Below are positions 39,880-48,382 of a stretch of 64,000 nucleotides of DNA, one piece after another; position 1 is the stretch's first letter; every line of letters begins with the position of its first letter. The stretch is from Arthrobacter agilis (lineage in GTDB: Bacteria; Actinomycetota; Actinomycetes; Actinomycetales; Micrococcaceae). The stretch lies in NCBI RefSeq assembly GCF_030816075.1, contig NZ_JAUSXO010000001.1:558001-622000 (forward strand), in the 5' to 3' direction. The translations under genes and the position numbers were made by a program. The notes beneath the pieces were generated by a model that was not told the DNA's origin, ran no database searches, and worked only from the letters and a program-made list of their open reading frames with translations.

Positions 39880-41223
39880 ATGACCAACACCCCACCTGTT
39901 CCCTCGCGTTCCTCCGTCCTCGGACGGGGGAGCTACCGCGAGACGCTCCGGATCGGCGAGATCCTGCGCAAGGAGACCGTCGGCGGCCTCCTCCTGGTCG
40001 CCGCAGCGGTGCTCGCCCTGGTCTGGGCCAACTCGCCCGCCTCCGAGAGCTACTTCGCGTTACGCGACCTGCGGATCGGGTACGCCCCCTGGCACCTGGA
40101 GCTGAGCCTCGGGGCGTGGGCGTCCGACGGCCTGCTGGCGATCTTCTTCTTCCTCGTGGGACTGGAACTCAAACGCGAGTTCGTGGCCGGGGACCTGCGC
40201 CAATTCAGCCGGTCCGTGGTGCCCATCGCAGCGGCAGCGGGAGGGGTGGCGGTCCCCGCCGTCCTCTACGCGCTCGTGAACCTCGGCAACCCGGAGGCGC
40301 TGCGGGGCTGGGCGATCCCGACCGCGACGGACATCGCCTTCGCCGTGGCCGTCCTGGCCATCATCGGCTCGCACCTCCCGAGCGCCCTGAGGATCTTCCT
40401 GCTCACCCTCGCCGTGGTCGACGACCTCATCGCGATCACCATCATCGCCGTGTTCTACTCCGGCGACCTCGCCGTCGGGCCGCTGCTGCTGGCCCTGGTG
40501 CCCCTGGCGGTCTTCACGGTCGTGGCCCAGCGTCACCGCCGGTTCTTCGGCACCCGGCCCGCCGCGGCCTGGTTCATCCTCCTGCCCCTGGGCGTCGTCA
40601 CCTGGGCACTCGTGCATGCCTCGGGCATCCACGCCACGGTGGCCGGCGTGCTGCTGGGCTTCGCCATCCCGGTGATCCGCTCGCAGGCCAGCGGCGGCCC
40701 GACGGCGGGTCCTGGCCTCTCGGAGGTGTTCGAACACCGGTTCCGGCCCATCTCCGCCGGCTTCGCCGTCCCGGTGTTCGCCTTCTTCTCCGCCGGTGTG
40801 TCCGCCGGCGGCTGGGGCGGACTGTTCTCGGCCGTCACGGACCCCGTGGCCGTCGGCATCGTCCTGGCCCTCGTGGTGGGCAAGCCCGTCGGGATCCTGG
40901 GGACCACCTGGCTCGTCACGAAGCTCACGCGGGCGTCCCTGGACCGCTCCCTGAAGTGGATCGACGTGTTCGGGGTGTCCCTCCTGGCCGGCATCGGCTT
41001 CACGGTGTCGCTGCTCGTCGCGGAGCTGAGCTTCGGACAGGGCAGCATCCACGACGACCACGCGAAGGTGGGCATCCTCACGGCCTCACTGCTGGCAGCA
41101 CTCCTGGCGTCGTCGGTGCTGGTCCTGCGGAACCGGAGGTACCGTGCGGCCGAGGAAGCGGACGCCGTCGACGCGGACCAGGACGGCATCCCGGACGTGT
41201 ACGAGCAGGACGGCCGCCCGTAG
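39880..41223 (+). CDS. nhaA: Na+/H+ antiporter NhaA
   Basis: Exchanges internal sodium for external protons for pH and salt balance. The protein of 447 residues has about 12 membrane helices. Family blocks are [35 protein letters not shown] and [13 protein letters not shown], whose Asp pair (around residue 181) is the ion-binding site. It ends in a hydrophilic tail rich in Asp ([20 protein letters not shown]) that looks like a calcium-binding DxDxD loop; this is not part of the usual antiporter and could be a sensor of divalent ions. GAGGACA lies upstream of the ATG. Confidence 0.96.
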   Translation: MTNTPPVPSRSSVLGRGSYRETLRIGEILRKETVGGLLLVAAAVLALVWANSPASESYFALRDLRIGYAPWHLELSLGAWASDGLLAIFFFLVGLELKREFVAGDLRQFSRSVVPIAAAAGGVAVPAVLYALVNLGNPEALRGWAIPTATDIAFAVAVLAIIGSHLPSALRIFLLTLAVVDDLIAITIIAVFYSGDLAVGPLLLALVPLAVFTVVAQRHRRFFGTRPAAAWFILLPLGVVTWALVHASGIHATVAGVLLGFAIPVIRSQASGGPTAGPGLSEVFEHRFRPISAGFAVPVFAFFSAGVSAGGWGGLFSAVTDPVAVGIVLALVVGKPVGILGTTWLVTKLTRASLDRSLKWIDVFGVSLLAGIGFTVSLLVAELSFGQGSIHDDHAKVGILTASLLAALLASSVLVLRNRRYRAAEEADAVDADQDGIPDVYEQDGRP

Positions 41224-41258
41224 TCCGTCCTCGCGCGCCGGGGATTCCTGGCTAGGGA

Positions 41259-41945
41259 TCAGCTCCCGGAGGCGAAGGGGCCCTCCAGTGCCGCCCACTG
41301 CAGCAGCATGATGGTCTTGGCATCGACGATGTCGCCGCGCCGGATGCCGGCCAGGGCGTCGTCGAAGCGCAGCTCGGTGACCTCGAGGTCCTCCCCGTCC
41401 GAGCGCAGGCCGCCACCGCGTCCGGACCTGTCGGCATCGGTGTAGGGAGCGGCGTAGAAGTAGAGCACCTCGGTGACGGAGCCGGGGCTCATGTAGGCCG
41501 TGAGGACGTGCTCCAGGGAACCGATGGTCACCCCGGTCTCCTCCTCGGCTTCCCGGCGGATGGCGGTGGCGGGGTCGTCCTCGTCCAGGAGGCCTGCCGG
41601 AGCCTCCAGGAGCATCCCGTCGGCGTGGTCGTTGACATAGGCGGGGTACCGGAACTGCCGCACGAGGAGCACCGTGCGGTGCTCGAGGTCGTAGAGGAGG
41701 ACCGTCGCGCCGTTGCCGCGGTCGTAGGTCTCCCGATGCTCGATACTCCGGGAGCCGTCCAGGCGCGTGTACTCGTAGGTCGTTTTGCGCAGCACATGCC
41801 AGTCCGACGCGAGGACCTCGACACCCAGGATCCTGACCCGTGCGTTCCGGACGAGATCCCTTCCTTCCCGGTCGAGCTCCACCCGGCCGCGGGCATCCGG
41901 CACGTCGACGCCGATCCTCGCTCCGGCGGAGTTGTCAGTGCCCAT
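41259..41945 (-). CDS. NUDIX hydrolase (NudK/ADP-ribose pyrophosphatase-like)
   Basis: Hydrolase of 228 residues splitting nucleoside-diphosphate sugars. The Nudix box core REAEEETGV is intact, preceded by APAGLLDEDDP; its first Glu is replaced or shifted, as in some members. The fold begins about residue 35 (RILGVEVLASDWHVLRKTTY), close to NudK-like GDP-mannose hydrolases. I start at ATG 41945, with GGAG 7 bases upstream inside the GNAT gene, giving an 11-base overlap; a longer frame has no support. Substrate not certain. Confidence 0.88.
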   Translation of the reverse strand: MGTDNSAGARIGVDVPDARGRVELDREGRDLVRNARVRILGVEVLASDWHVLRKTTYEYTRLDGSRSIEHRETYDRGNGATVLLYDLEHRTVLLVRQFRYPAYVNDHADGMLLEAPAGLLDEDDPATAIRREAEEETGVTIGSLEHVLTAYMSPGSVTEVLYFYAAPYTDADRSGRGGGLRSDGEDLEVTELRFDDALAGIRRGDIVDAKTIMLLQWAALEGPFASGS

Positions 41946-42456
41946 CAGGCGCTCCGTCCGTGCCCCGGTCCGGGTTCCCATCCGCTGCGGGGCGGACGTC
42001 GTTGAAGGGCGTGTGGAGCCGGGTGAAGGGCCAGGCGGACCGGAGCCAGGACAGCGCGAAGGCGTCCAGCCCGTCCCGGAGCCGACGGGGCGCATCGGCG
42101 GCGAGCCACCAGGACACCTCCGCCTCGATCCCCTCGTCCGTGGTCACCGGATCGATGTACAGGCAGCCCAGGAGGGTGTCCTCGTCGGCGGGCAGGATGG
42201 CGTAGTTGAACGACGCGTGCGTGTCCATGTCGTCGGCGTGATGCTGCAGGTCCTCGAGATCCTGCTCGCGGGTCATGGTCTGCGGCGGCCAGCCCCAGGC
42301 CTCTCCGTACATGGTCCGGAGCATCGCCCGGTTCGCCAGGACGACGGGCAGGTCGATGTCCACGTCGTCCGGGCTGATGGGCCGCAGGTGCACCCCGTCG
42401 GTCCATTCGACCCGCAGTGGATGCTCGAAACCGGCGGGAAGCCAGGTGCGGGTCAT
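41935..42456 (-). CDS. GNAT-like N-acetyltransferase
   Basis: Protein of 173 residues resembling GNAT acetyltransferases: VHLRPISPDDVDIDLPVVL at the N-terminus and NYAILPADEDTLLGCLYIDP as the central beta4-beta5 region, then EVSWWLAADAPRRLRDGLD. The classical Q/RxxGxG/A acetyl-CoA loop is weak, so activity is uncertain. It sits in a minus-strand string with DUF2505, SCO4848-like and NUDIX genes, overlapping the last. Substrate unknown. Confidence 0.75.
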   Translation of the reverse strand: MTRTWLPAGFEHPLRVEWTDGVHLRPISPDDVDIDLPVVLANRAMLRTMYGEAWGWPPQTMTREQDLEDLQHHADDMDTHASFNYAILPADEDTLLGCLYIDPVTTDEGIEAEVSWWLAADAPRRLRDGLDAFALSWLRSAWPFTRLHTPFNDVRPAADGNPDRGTDGAPDGH

Positions 42457-42491
42457 GGTCTGCTCCTGAGGGAGGTAGGGGCCGCGGGGCC

Positions 42492-42713
42492 TCAGCCGAT
42501 GAGGGTGCGCACGCCGATGACGGCGGTGGCGGCGCCGAGGATCATCGACGTGGAGATGAGCATGACGTGCACCGTGAGGAAGCGGGTGGCCGCCCCCTTC
42601 TCGTCACGGGCGCGCGGGTCCTTCAGGATGCGGCGCAGGAACGGCGGCCAGACGATCAGGGTCCAGACGCCGGCGAGGATCAGGATGAGGGCGAGGGGTG
42701 TGGGCAGTTCCAT
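42492..42713 (-). CDS. SCO4848 family small membrane protein
   Basis: Two-helix membrane protein of 73 residues of unknown function, recognised as the SCO4848 family of actinobacteria: LILAGVWTLIVWPPFLRRIL as first helix and turn, a short charged loop KDPRARDEKG, then FLTVHVMLISTSMILGAATA. It lies 35 bases before the GNAT gene and 48 after DUF2505, probably on one transcript. Confidence 0.85.
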   Translation of the reverse strand: MELPTPLALILILAGVWTLIVWPPFLRRILKDPRARDEKGAATRFLTVHVMLISTSMILGAATAVIGVRTLIG

Positions 42714-42761
42714 GGCGTGCGCGGGTCCTTCAGTGGGGTAGGGGAGAGGGGCGGGCGGGCG

Positions 42762-43259
42762 TCAGCGGCTCTCGAGCCACTTGCGGGCCTCGACGGCCTG
42801 CACGTTGAGCGCCTTGCCGATCATCGGCTCCGCGGCCCCGGCGATCTTGCCGCCGAGGAACGGGATGGAGGAGGTGACGTTGCCCTGCAGGTCGACGACG
42901 GTGTCGGAGCCCTGGGCGATCAGCCGCTGCACGGCGGACACGTTCAGGGGCACGCCGGCGACGGTCATCTCGAGCGAGGCCTGGCGGGAGCCGTCCGCTG
43001 CGGGGGCCTCCCAGTGCTCGGTCTGCGTGACCGAGAGGGTCTCGCCCACGAACTTGCGGGCCATGTCCGGCAGGCGGGTGGTCGGCATGGTGCGCACCGC
43101 GGTGAGGGTGAACGCTCCGGCGGTGTCGCCGTCGACCGTGAGCGACTCCAGGGTGCCGCCCACGTACTCGCTCATGTGGCGCACGAACCCCTCGTCGGTG
43201 AAGACGCCGAGCACGGTCTGGGTGTCGTAGGGGAGCGTGGTGGACGCGTTCAAAGCCAT
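42762..43259 (-). CDS. DUF2505 domain protein
   Basis: Protein of 165 residues of the actinobacterial DUF2505 family, with a START/SRPBCC-like pattern of hydrophobic-pocket proteins: MALNASTTLPYDTQTVLGVF at the start, EHWEAPAADGSRQASLEMTV in the sheet, and a long C-terminal helix PMIGKALNVQAVEARKWLES. GGAGGAA precedes the ATG. First gene of the four-gene minus-strand string, divergent from mfd. Function unknown; ligand binding is an inference from the fold. Confidence 0.85.
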   Translation of the reverse strand: MALNASTTLPYDTQTVLGVFTDEGFVRHMSEYVGGTLESLTVDGDTAGAFTLTAVRTMPTTRLPDMARKFVGETLSVTQTEHWEAPAADGSRQASLEMTVAGVPLNVSAVQRLIAQGSDTVVDLQGNVTSSIPFLGGKIAGAAEPMIGKALNVQAVEARKWLESR

Positions 43260-43365
43260 GGTTCCTCCGGGATGTCGGCGCGCAGGCCGCAGGCAGCGGC
43301 AGGCAGGGGTCTCCCGGCCATCCTACGGCCTGCCCTCCGTCCGGCCCCGCCGCCGCCCGGCGCCC

Positions 43366-43399
43366 CCAAGGGCCCCGGCAAAGCGTCAGGGGCCCTTGG
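43366..43399. promoter_or_regulatory. inverted repeat in the DUF2505-mfd divergent region
   Basis: Perfect 11-bp arms CCAAGGGCCCC (43366-43376) and GGGGCCCTTGG (43389-43399) with 12 bases between. It lies 130 bases before mfd and about 110 before DUF2505, so it could be an operator for either gene or a hairpin in the mfd leader. Confidence 0.45.
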
Positions 43400-43528
43400 T
43401 AATGTGGAGAGGTCCCGGGAACGATTCGTCTTTCCGGGCTTTCGTGCTGTCCCCGCCTCGACAGCCGCCGTGCTCTGCCGGCGACGAGGACGGGACGGAG
43501 GAACCACCGCCTGAGGAGTCCCGAACAG

Positions 43529-46500
43529 ATGAGCCTTAACGGATTGCGCGCGGCCCTGGCCGAGGATGCGTCCTACGCCCGCGTACGCACGAATGCCTCC
43601 CGGTCGGTGGACCAGCGCAGCGCGGATCTGCAGATCGGCGCTCCCGCGGGCCTGCGCGCACCGCTGATCGCGGAGATGGTCGACGGCCTGGCCGCCGCGG
43701 CCCCGTCGGCCGACGGCACCGGGGCCGTGCCCGTGGTGCTCGCGATCACCGCCACCGGCCGTGAGGCGGAGGACCTCGCCGCGGCGCTGCGCAGCTACCT
43801 GCCCGAGAGTGCCATCGAGGAGTTCCCCAGCTGGGAGACCCTGCCCCACGAACGGCTCTCGCCGCGCTCCGACACCGTGGGACGCCGCCTGTCCGTCCTG
43901 CGCCGCCTCGCCCACCCGGACGGTTCGCCCGTCAAGGTCATCGCGGCGCCCATCCGCGCCGTCGTGCAGCCGCTCGTCGCCGGGCTCGGCGACCTGGAGC
44001 CCGTGGCCCTGAAGGTCGGCGACGAGGTGGCGTTCTCCGACGTCGTGAAGGCCCTCTCCGACGCCGCCTACGCGCGCGTGGACATGGTCACGCACCGCGG
44101 CGAGTTCGCCGTGCGCGGCGGCATCATCGACGTCTTCCCGCCCACCGAGGACCACCCCATCCGCGTCGACTTCTTCGGCGACGAGGTGGACCAGATGCGC
44201 TGGTTCGCCGTCGCCGACCAGCGCTCCCTCACCACCGGCGAGCCGCCGGTCGCCCTGTACGCACCGCCGTGCCGCGAGATCCTCATCACGCCCTCGGTCA
44301 TGTCCCGGGCCGCGAAGCTGCAGTCCGAGCTGCCGGCCGCCGCGGCCATGCTCGAGAAGATCGCCGGCGGCATCGCCGTCGAGGGCATGGAGTCCCTCGC
44401 GCCCGTGCTCGTCGACGCCATGGTGCCCTTCGCGGGCGAGCTGCCCCCGGGATCGATCGCCGTCGTCATCGAACCCGAGAAGGTCCGGGCCCGCGCCCAC
44501 GACCTCGCCGCCACCAACGAGGAGTTCCTCGCCGCAGCGTGGTCCACGGCGTCCGACGGCGGTGCCGCGCCCCTCGACCTGAGCGGCGGCCTGGGCACCG
44601 ACCTGCAGGAGGCGAGCTTCCGCTCCCTCACCGACACCCGCTCCACAGCGCTCGCCAACTCCGTGGCCTGGTGGGGCATCACCTCCTTCGGCGCCGACGA
44701 GGAACTGAGCGACGTCGACAGCTTCACCCTGCACGCACGCGAACCCCGCGGCTACCAGGGCGACGTCGCCGAGATGATGGAGTTCATCGGTGGGCGGGTC
44801 CGCGACCAGTGGCGCGTCGTCGTCGCGACCGAGGGCCCCGGCCCGGCCCAGCGCCTCGCCGAGCTCTTCCACGACAACGACATCCCCGCGAGCCGCGTCG
44901 ACTCCCTCGAGGGCACGCCGCAGGCCGGGATCATCGAGATCACCACGGCGTGCGCCGGCCGCGGCTTCGTGCTGGACGGTCTGAAGATCGGGCTGCTCAC
45001 CGAGGCCGACCTGCTCGGCCGCACGAGTGCCGCGGGCACCCGCGACATGCGCAAGATGCCCTCGCGCCGCCGCAACGCCGTCGACCCCCTGCAGCTCAAG
45101 GAAGGCGACTTCGTGGTGCACGAGCAGCACGGCGTGGCGAAGTTCGTCGAGCTGCTGCAGCGCTCCACCGGCGCCGGGCCCACCCGCACCACGCGGGAGT
45201 ACCTGGTGCTCGAGTACGCGCCGTCCAAGCGCGGCGCCCCCGGCGACCGCCTCTTCGTCCCCACCGACCAGCTCGACCAGGTGACCCGCTACGTGGGCGG
45301 CGACGCACCGGCCCTCAGCAAGATGGGCGGCTCGGACTGGAGCAAGACCAAGAACCAGGCCCGCAAGGCGGTCAAGGAGATCGCCGGCGAGCTCATCCGC
45401 CTCTACTCGGCGCGCATGGCCTCCCGCGGGCACGCCTTCGGGCCCGACACGCCCTGGCAGCGTGAGCTCGAGGAGGCGTTCCCCTACGTGGAGACGCCGG
45501 ACCAGCTGACCACCATCAACGAGGTCAAGGCGGACATGGAGCGCGAGGTGCCGATGGACCGCCTCGTTTCGGGCGACGTCGGCTACGGCAAGACCGAGAT
45601 CGCGGTGCGTGCCGCGTTCAAGGCGGTGCAGGACGGCAAGCAGGTGGCCGTGCTCGTGCCCACCACGCTGCTGGTGCAGCAGCACTTCGAGACGTTCTCC
45701 GAGCGGTTCTCCGGCTTCCCGGTGCGCGTCCGGGCGCTCTCACGCTTCCAGACGGCGAAGGAGTCCCGCGAGACGGCGGAGGGCCTCACCTCGGGCGCCG
45801 TCGACGTCGTGATCGGCACGCACCGGCTGCTGTCCAAGGAGATCACCTTCAAGGACCTCGGGCTCGTGATCGTGGACGAGGAGCAGCGGTTCGGCGTGGA
45901 GCACAAGGAGGCGCTGAAGAAGATGCGCACCAACGTGGACGTCCTCGCCATGAGTGCCACGCCGATCCCGCGCACCCTGGAGATGTCGCTGACCGGTATC
46001 CGCGAGACCTCCACGCTCGCCACCCCGCCGGAGGAACGCCACCCCGTGCTCACGTATGTGGGCCCGTACACGGACAAGCAGGCCTCCGCCGCGATCCGCC
46101 GGGAACTGATGCGCGAGGGCCAGGTGTTCTTCGTGCACAACCGGGTCTCGTCGATCGACCGCACCGCCGCGCACCTCAAGGAGCTCGTGCCCGAGGCGCG
46201 CGTCGCCGTCGCGCACGGGCAGATGACGGAGTCGCGGCTCGAGCAGATCATCGTGGACTTCTGGGAGAAGCGGTTCGACGTCCTGGTGTGCACCACGATC
46301 ATCGAGACCGGCCTGGACATCTCCAACGCCAACACGCTGATCGTGGACCGCGCCGACTCCTACGGCCTGTCCCAGCTGCACCAGCTCCGCGGCCGCGTGG
46401 GCCGTGGACGGGAGCGGGCGTACGCGTACTTCCTGTATCCGTCGGAGAAGCCGCTCGGCGAGGTGGCGCTCGAGCGGCTGAAGGCCGTCGCGTCCCACAA

Positions 46501-47128
46501 CGAGCTCGGCGCGGGCATGCAGCTGGCCATGAAGGACCTCGAGATCCGCGGGGCGGGCAACCTGCTCGGCGGCGAGCAGTCGGGCCACATCCAGGGCGTC
46601 GGGTTCGACCTCTACATCCGCCTCGTCGGTGAGGCCGTCGCGAACTTCCGCGGTGAGGCCGAGGAGAAGGCCGCCGAGATGAAGATCGAGCTGCCGGTCA
46701 ACGCGCACCTGCCGCACGACTACGTGCCGGGGGAGCGGCTGCGCCTGGAGGCGTACCGCAAGCTGGCCGCGGCCGTCACGGACGAGGCGATCGACGCCGT
46801 CGTCGCCGAGCTGAAGGACCGCTACGGCGAGCCGCCCGCGGCGGTGGAGAACCTGATCGCCGTCGCGCGCTTCCGGGTCAGCGCCCGCGCGCTCGGCCTC
46901 ACGGACGTGGCGCTGCAGGGCAACTTCATCAAGTTCGCCCCTGCCGAGCTGCCGGAGTCCAAGCAGATGCGGCTCACCCGGATGTACCCGGGGGCCGCCG
47001 TGAAGCCGGCGCTCAACGCGGTGCTCGTCCCGAAGCCGAAGACCGCAAGGATCGGCGGCCGGGACCTGGTGGACGCCGAGATCCTCGGCTGGGCGAAGGA
47101 CGTGCTCGAGGCGGTGTTCACGCCCTAG
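43529..47128 (+). CDS. mfd: transcription-repair coupling factor Mfd
   Basis: ATP-driven translocase that removes RNA polymerase stalled at DNA lesions and recruits UvrA. It has 1199 residues, the normal length. The N-terminal UvrB-like region carries LPHERLSPRSDTVGRRL; a CarD-like RNA polymerase binding domain follows (LKEGDFVVHEQHGVAKFVEL, about 520-600). The helicase motor has Walker A GDVGYGKTE (about 685), DEEQRFG (about 783-789), SATPIPRTLEMSLTGIRE and RGRVGRG. A C-terminal TRCF domain with VNAHLPHDYVPGERLRLEAY follows. GAGGAG lies upstream of ATG. A strong hairpin follows. Confidence 0.98.
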   Translation: MSLNGLRAALAEDASYARVRTNASRSVDQRSADLQIGAPAGLRAPLIAEMVDGLAAAAPSADGTGAVPVVLAITATGREAEDLAAALRSYLPESAIEEFPSWETLPHERLSPRSDTVGRRLSVLRRLAHPDGSPVKVIAAPIRAVVQPLVAGLGDLEPVALKVGDEVAFSDVVKALSDAAYARVDMVTHRGEFAVRGGIIDVFPPTEDHPIRVDFFGDEVDQMRWFAVADQRSLTTGEPPVALYAPPCREILITPSVMSRAAKLQSELPAAAAMLEKIAGGIAVEGMESLAPVLVDAMVPFAGELPPGSIAVVIEPEKVRARAHDLAATNEEFLAAAWSTASDGGAAPLDLSGGLGTDLQEASFRSLTDTRSTALANSVAWWGITSFGADEELSDVDSFTLHAREPRGYQGDVAEMMEFIGGRVRDQWRVVVATEGPGPAQRLAELFHDNDIPASRVDSLEGTPQAGIIEITTACAGRGFVLDGLKIGLLTEADLLGRTSAAGTRDMRKMPSRRRNAVDPLQLKEGDFVVHEQHGVAKFVELLQRSTGAGPTRTTREYLVLEYAPSKRGAPGDRLFVPTDQLDQVTRYVGGDAPALSKMGGSDWSKTKNQARKAVKEIAGELIRLYSARMASRGHAFGPDTPWQRELEEAFPYVETPDQLTTINEVKADMEREVPMDRLVSGDVGYGKTEIAVRAAFKAVQDGKQVAVLVPTTLLVQQHFETFSERFSGFPVRVRALSRFQTAKESRETAEGLTSGAVDVVIGTHRLLSKEITFKDLGLVIVDEEQRFGVEHKEALKKMRTNVDVLAMSATPIPRTLEMSLTGIRETSTLATPPEERHPVLTYVGPYTDKQASAAIRRELMREGQVFFVHNRVSSIDRTAAHLKELVPEARVAVAHGQMTESRLEQIIVDFWEKRFDVLVCTTIIETGLDISNANTLIVDRADSYGLSQLHQLRGRVGRGRERAYAYFLYPSEKPLGEVALERLKAVASHNELGAGMQLAMKDLEIRGAGNLLGGEQSGHIQGVGFDLYIRLVGEAVANFRGEAEEKAAEMKIELPVNAHLPHDYVPGERLRLEAYRKLAAAVTDEAIDAVVAELKDRYGEPPAAVENLIAVARFRVSARALGLTDVALQGNFIKFAPAELPESKQMRLTRMYPGAAVKPALNAVLVPKPKTARIGGRDLVDAEILGWAKDVLEAVFTP

Positions 47129-47143
47129 CGGCCCGCGGGGTCG

Positions 47144-47163
47144 TCGTCGTTCCTGCTTTTCGG
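47144..47163 (+). repeat. short interspersed repeat, CGTCGTTCC type
   Basis: TCGTCGTTCCTGCTTTTCGG just after mfd. It pairs with an inverted, imperfect copy at 47218-47237 and resembles the copies at 54207-54332. Confidence 0.45.
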
Positions 47164-47217
47164 GCGTCGACCCCGCCAAAGGCGGCGTGTCGAGCCGCGA
47201 CAGGCCCGCGACGCCGT

Positions 47218-47237
47218 GGAAACCATGAACGACGGCG
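47218..47237 (-). repeat. short interspersed repeat, inverted copy
   Basis: Reads GAACGACGG at its core, the reverse complement of the CCGTCGTTC core. It lies just before the mfd terminator. Confidence 0.4.
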
Positions 47238-47246
47238 GGCCCTGAC

Positions 47247-47286
47247 AGAACAAGAGGCCGTCCCCGGGGGGACGGCCTCTTGTTCT
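47247..47286. terminator. strong terminator hairpin after mfd
   Basis: Perfect 19-bp inverted repeat AGAACAAGAGGCCGTCCCC (47247-47265) and complement (47268-47286), closing on GG. It lies between convergent mfd and the small membrane protein gene. A T-run is lacking apart from the TTGTTCT at the stem end. Confidence 0.75.
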
Positions 47287-47312
47287 GCCCGGCGGGAGTG
47301 CCGCCGTCGTTG

Positions 47313-47600
47313 CTAGGAGTTGACGCCCGCGGACGTCTCCTTCTCGGAGGTGCGGTTGCCCTCGGCCAGGTTGTAGCCGGTGTCCGCGCGTCCGAGGATC
47401 CCCTGCGGGACGAAGAACGCGAGGAACGCGAGCACGATGACCGCGGCCATGGGCCAGATGTTCTGCGGGGTGAACCAGGTCAGCAGGTACATGCCGAGCA
47501 GGAACATCCCGAACATGATCACGAACACCAGGATGTTCCCGACGAGGTGGCCCTTGCCGGCGTGGGCGGGCTGGGCCTCGGCGTTGGCTTCGTGTGACAT
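47313..47600 (-). CDS. small membrane protein, function unknown
   Basis: Protein of 95 residues with two membrane helices (NILVFVIMFGMFLLGMYLLT and IWPMAAVIVLAFLAFFVP) and hydrophilic ends. I start at ATG 47600, which has AAGGAGA 7 bases upstream; a longer frame to 47660 lacks a site. It follows deoC by 34 bases on the same strand and may be cotranscribed. No family recognised. Confidence 0.75.
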   Translation of the reverse strand: MSHEANAEAQPAHAGKGHLVGNILVFVIMFGMFLLGMYLLTWFTPQNIWPMAAVIVLAFLAFFVPQGILGRADTGYNLAEGNRTSEKETSAGVNS

Positions 47601-47634
47601 GTGGGTCTCCTTGAGTACTGGATCTGCTGCGCCG

Positions 47635-48315
47635 TCAGTAGCCTGACGCGCCCTGTTCACCCTTAACGATAGCGACTCCGGAGCTCGCGCCGATACGCGT
47701 TGCTCCGGCGTCGATCATGGCGCGTGCATCCTCGAGCGAGCGGACGCCGCCGGAGGCCTTCACACCGAGGTCGGGGCCGACGGTCTTCCGCATGAGGGCG
47801 ACGTCCTCGACCGTGGCGCCGCCACCGTTGAAGCCCGTGGAGGTCTTCACGAAGTCCGCCCCTGCCTGCACCGCGGCCTCGCACGCAAGCACTTTCTGCT
47901 CGTCCGTGAGCAGCGACGTCTCGATGATGACCTTCAGGATGGCGCCGTGCTCGTGGACGGCGTCGGCGACGGCCAGGATGTCCTCCACGAGGACGTCCTT
48001 CTCGCCGGCACGGGCGGCGGCGATGTTGATGACCATGTCGATCTCGTCGGCGCCGTCGGCCACGGCGCCGCGGGCCTCGAAGACCTTGGCCTCGGTGGTC
48101 GTGGCTCCGAGGGGGAAGCCGATGACCGAGCAGGTGAGGACGCCGGAATCCTTCACGGCGGTGCGCACGGTGCTGGCCCAGAGGGGATTGACGCAGACGG
48201 ACTTGAACGAGTACTCGACCGCCTCGCGGCACACCGTGAGGATCTGCTCACGGCTGGCTTCGGGCTTGAGGAGCGTGTGGTCGATGTAGGAGGCGAGGGA
48301 AACGTCGTTAGGCAT
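47635..48315 (-). CDS. deoC: deoxyribose-phosphate aldolase
   Basis: Splits 2-deoxyribose 5-phosphate into glyceraldehyde 3-phosphate and acetaldehyde. The protein of 226 residues is a TIM barrel with the Schiff-base Lys157 in FVKTSTGF, the helper Lys in GVKASGG, and the opening [12 protein letters not shown] start at ATG 48315, 9 bases after GGAAGG; the ATG at 48324 overlaps that site. It lies with a phosphosugar mutase and PNP, giving a nucleoside salvage/catabolism group. Confidence 0.97.
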   Translation of the reverse strand: MPNDVSLASYIDHTLLKPEASREQILTVCREAVEYSFKSVCVNPLWASTVRTAVKDSGVLTCSVIGFPLGATTTEAKVFEARGAVADGADEIDMVINIAAARAGEKDVLVEDILAVADAVHEHGAILKVIIETSLLTDEQKVLACEAAVQAGADFVKTSTGFNGGGATVEDVALMRKTVGPDLGVKASGGVRSLEDARAMIDAGATRIGASSGVAIVKGEQGASGY

Positions 48316-48382
48316 GCCCACCATCCTTCCATGTCGCCCGGGACCGGGGCGCCGCCGGGGAGACCCGTCACCCGCCGCCGGG

